Assembly: GCA_949358305.1 (NCBI GenBank)
Contig: OX442314.1
Span: forward strand, 57,173,369 to 57,237,368
DNA length: 64,000 bases
Direction of reading: 5' to 3'
Source: Strigamia acuminata
Taxonomy: Eukaryota > Arthropoda > Chilopoda > Geophilomorpha > Linotaeniidae
Of this stretch, positions 63,401 to 64,000 are shown in pieces (the first letter of the stretch is position 1; every line of letters begins with the position of its first letter). The translations under genes were made by a program, and so were the position numbers. Below the pieces are notes generated by a model, which saw nothing but the letters and a program-made list of their open reading frames with translations, was not told the DNA's origin and did no database searches.

Positions 63401-63817
63401 GACGGAGTTCTAACAACTTGGTCCCAAGATAAAAACTACGTAACTTGTATGTAATTTAACGTCGATGATACTTAAATGATGAAGAAAAATTAACCAACTT
63501 TTCTTTTTGGATTACAAATTTCAATTTAATTTAATTTGTCTTTCACAACCGAAAATGATCAAGCTTAAAAAATTAACTTGTTTCCAACTAATTTTTTTTT
63601 AAATAAATTTTATACCAAAATACAAAAATCAAATTTTTTAAAAGAATGTTTTTTTTTGTTTTTGTTTTTTAATTCGCGAGCAGCAGTGAAAGAGGAACTA
63701 AAGTCATAAAACTATAATTAAATATTGACATTTCATTCATCACGGTTGTTTTGCCGTGACACAAACATTATACAAAGCAAAAATAAAAATTTACAAAGTG
63801 ATGCATTTTCAGATGGC
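63401..63817. other. AT-rich gene-free stretch
   Basis: No supported gene. T-rich runs near 63,590-63,670. It is probably the 3' flank of the partial gene at the right edge. Confidence 0.4.
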
Positions 63818-64000
63818 TTATTTGTTGTTCTTATCAGCATTACATAACAAGTCCAAAAATACTCTATCTGCACGTTCTTGCGCCTCGTCGCGTATCCACG
63901 GAGACGGAAACATCTCTTCACCCAAAGGCTCATCGACTCGACAACACCGAATATCTTCGGGCCGATGCCCCCCTTTAAAATACTCCAGCTGACGCCTCAC
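63818..64000 (-). CDS. C-terminal part of an unidentified gene
   Basis: The minus frame is open from the window edge to a stop at 63,818. It encodes 60 residues that look coding: RQLEYFKGGHRPEDIRCCRV, then WIRDEAQERADRVFLDLL and a charged end. I do not recognise it. The first in-window codon is GTG, so the true start lies beyond the edge. Confidence 0.45.
   Translation of the reverse strand: MRRQLEYFKGGHRPEDIRCCRVDEPLGEEMFPSPWIRDEAQERADRVFLDLLCNADKNNK

Noticed and set aside
1-64000. CRISPR array, tRNA or rRNA genes
   Set aside because: Tandem arrays have no spacers, and no cloverleaf or rRNA sequence was recognised; the window is eukaryotic.

Overview
This window is nuclear DNA from an invertebrate animal, most likely an arthropod, although the phylum is inferred from gene content and repeat families and not proven. 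The evidence is spliced genes with GT-AG introns, orthologues of animal genes (cereblon, a TNFAIP8-like protein, DNAJB9/ERdj4 and a CCPG1/PBXIP1-like membrane protein), and a heavy load of Ty3/Gypsy elements, hAT, pogo and Harbinger-like elements and minisatellites. No bacterial operon, CRISPR array, rRNA or tRNA gene was recognised.

Layout. (1) 1-10,086 is a minus-strand Ty3/Gypsy element, A: a 5' LTR with a readable promoter, a tRNA-Pro-like primer site, gag, pol, and a spliced third ORF that runs off the left edge. (2) 10,157-19,506 holds a second set of minus-strand Gypsy ORFs, B: gag, a pol with one in-frame amber stop, and a third ORF with a Cys cluster at its N terminus. (3) 20,739-25,496 is a complete plus-strand Ty3/Gypsy element, C, with two 174-bp LTRs that I read as identical and a 5-bp target duplication. 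(4) 25.5-34 kb is gene-poor, with a palindromic hAT-type element, a run of four hairpins, minisatellites and a head-to-head inverted pair of LRR-gene fragments. (5) 34.3-41.2 kb holds LRR genes A and B and relics of the family. (6) 42.4-46.6 kb holds copied cereblon exons, a BEL/Pao gag-like fragment and nested DNA elements. (7) 46.6-60 kb is the ordinary gene island: TNFAIP8-like, CCPG1-like, DNAJB9, a DNAJB9 pseudogene and an eight-exon cereblon. (8) 60-64 kb holds LRR gene C, another DNAJB9 fragment and a partial gene at the edge.

Two duplications shape the right half. Roughly 39.5-43.7 kb is an inverted copy of 58.8-63.0 kb, each arm carrying an LRR gene and the last cereblon exons, with about 15 kb of genes between. 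The DNAJB9-cereblon interval is also duplicated in tandem. In each case one copy decayed: the extra cereblon exon 7 lost 7 bp, and the second DNAJB9 lost its start codon and frame.

Functionally, the island is rich in proteostasis genes: an ER-luminal J-protein, a candidate ER-phagy receptor, the CRL4 substrate receptor cereblon, and LRR proteins whose N termini resemble a BC box and could be cullin-2 substrate receptors. Whether these genes work together is not shown by the sequence.
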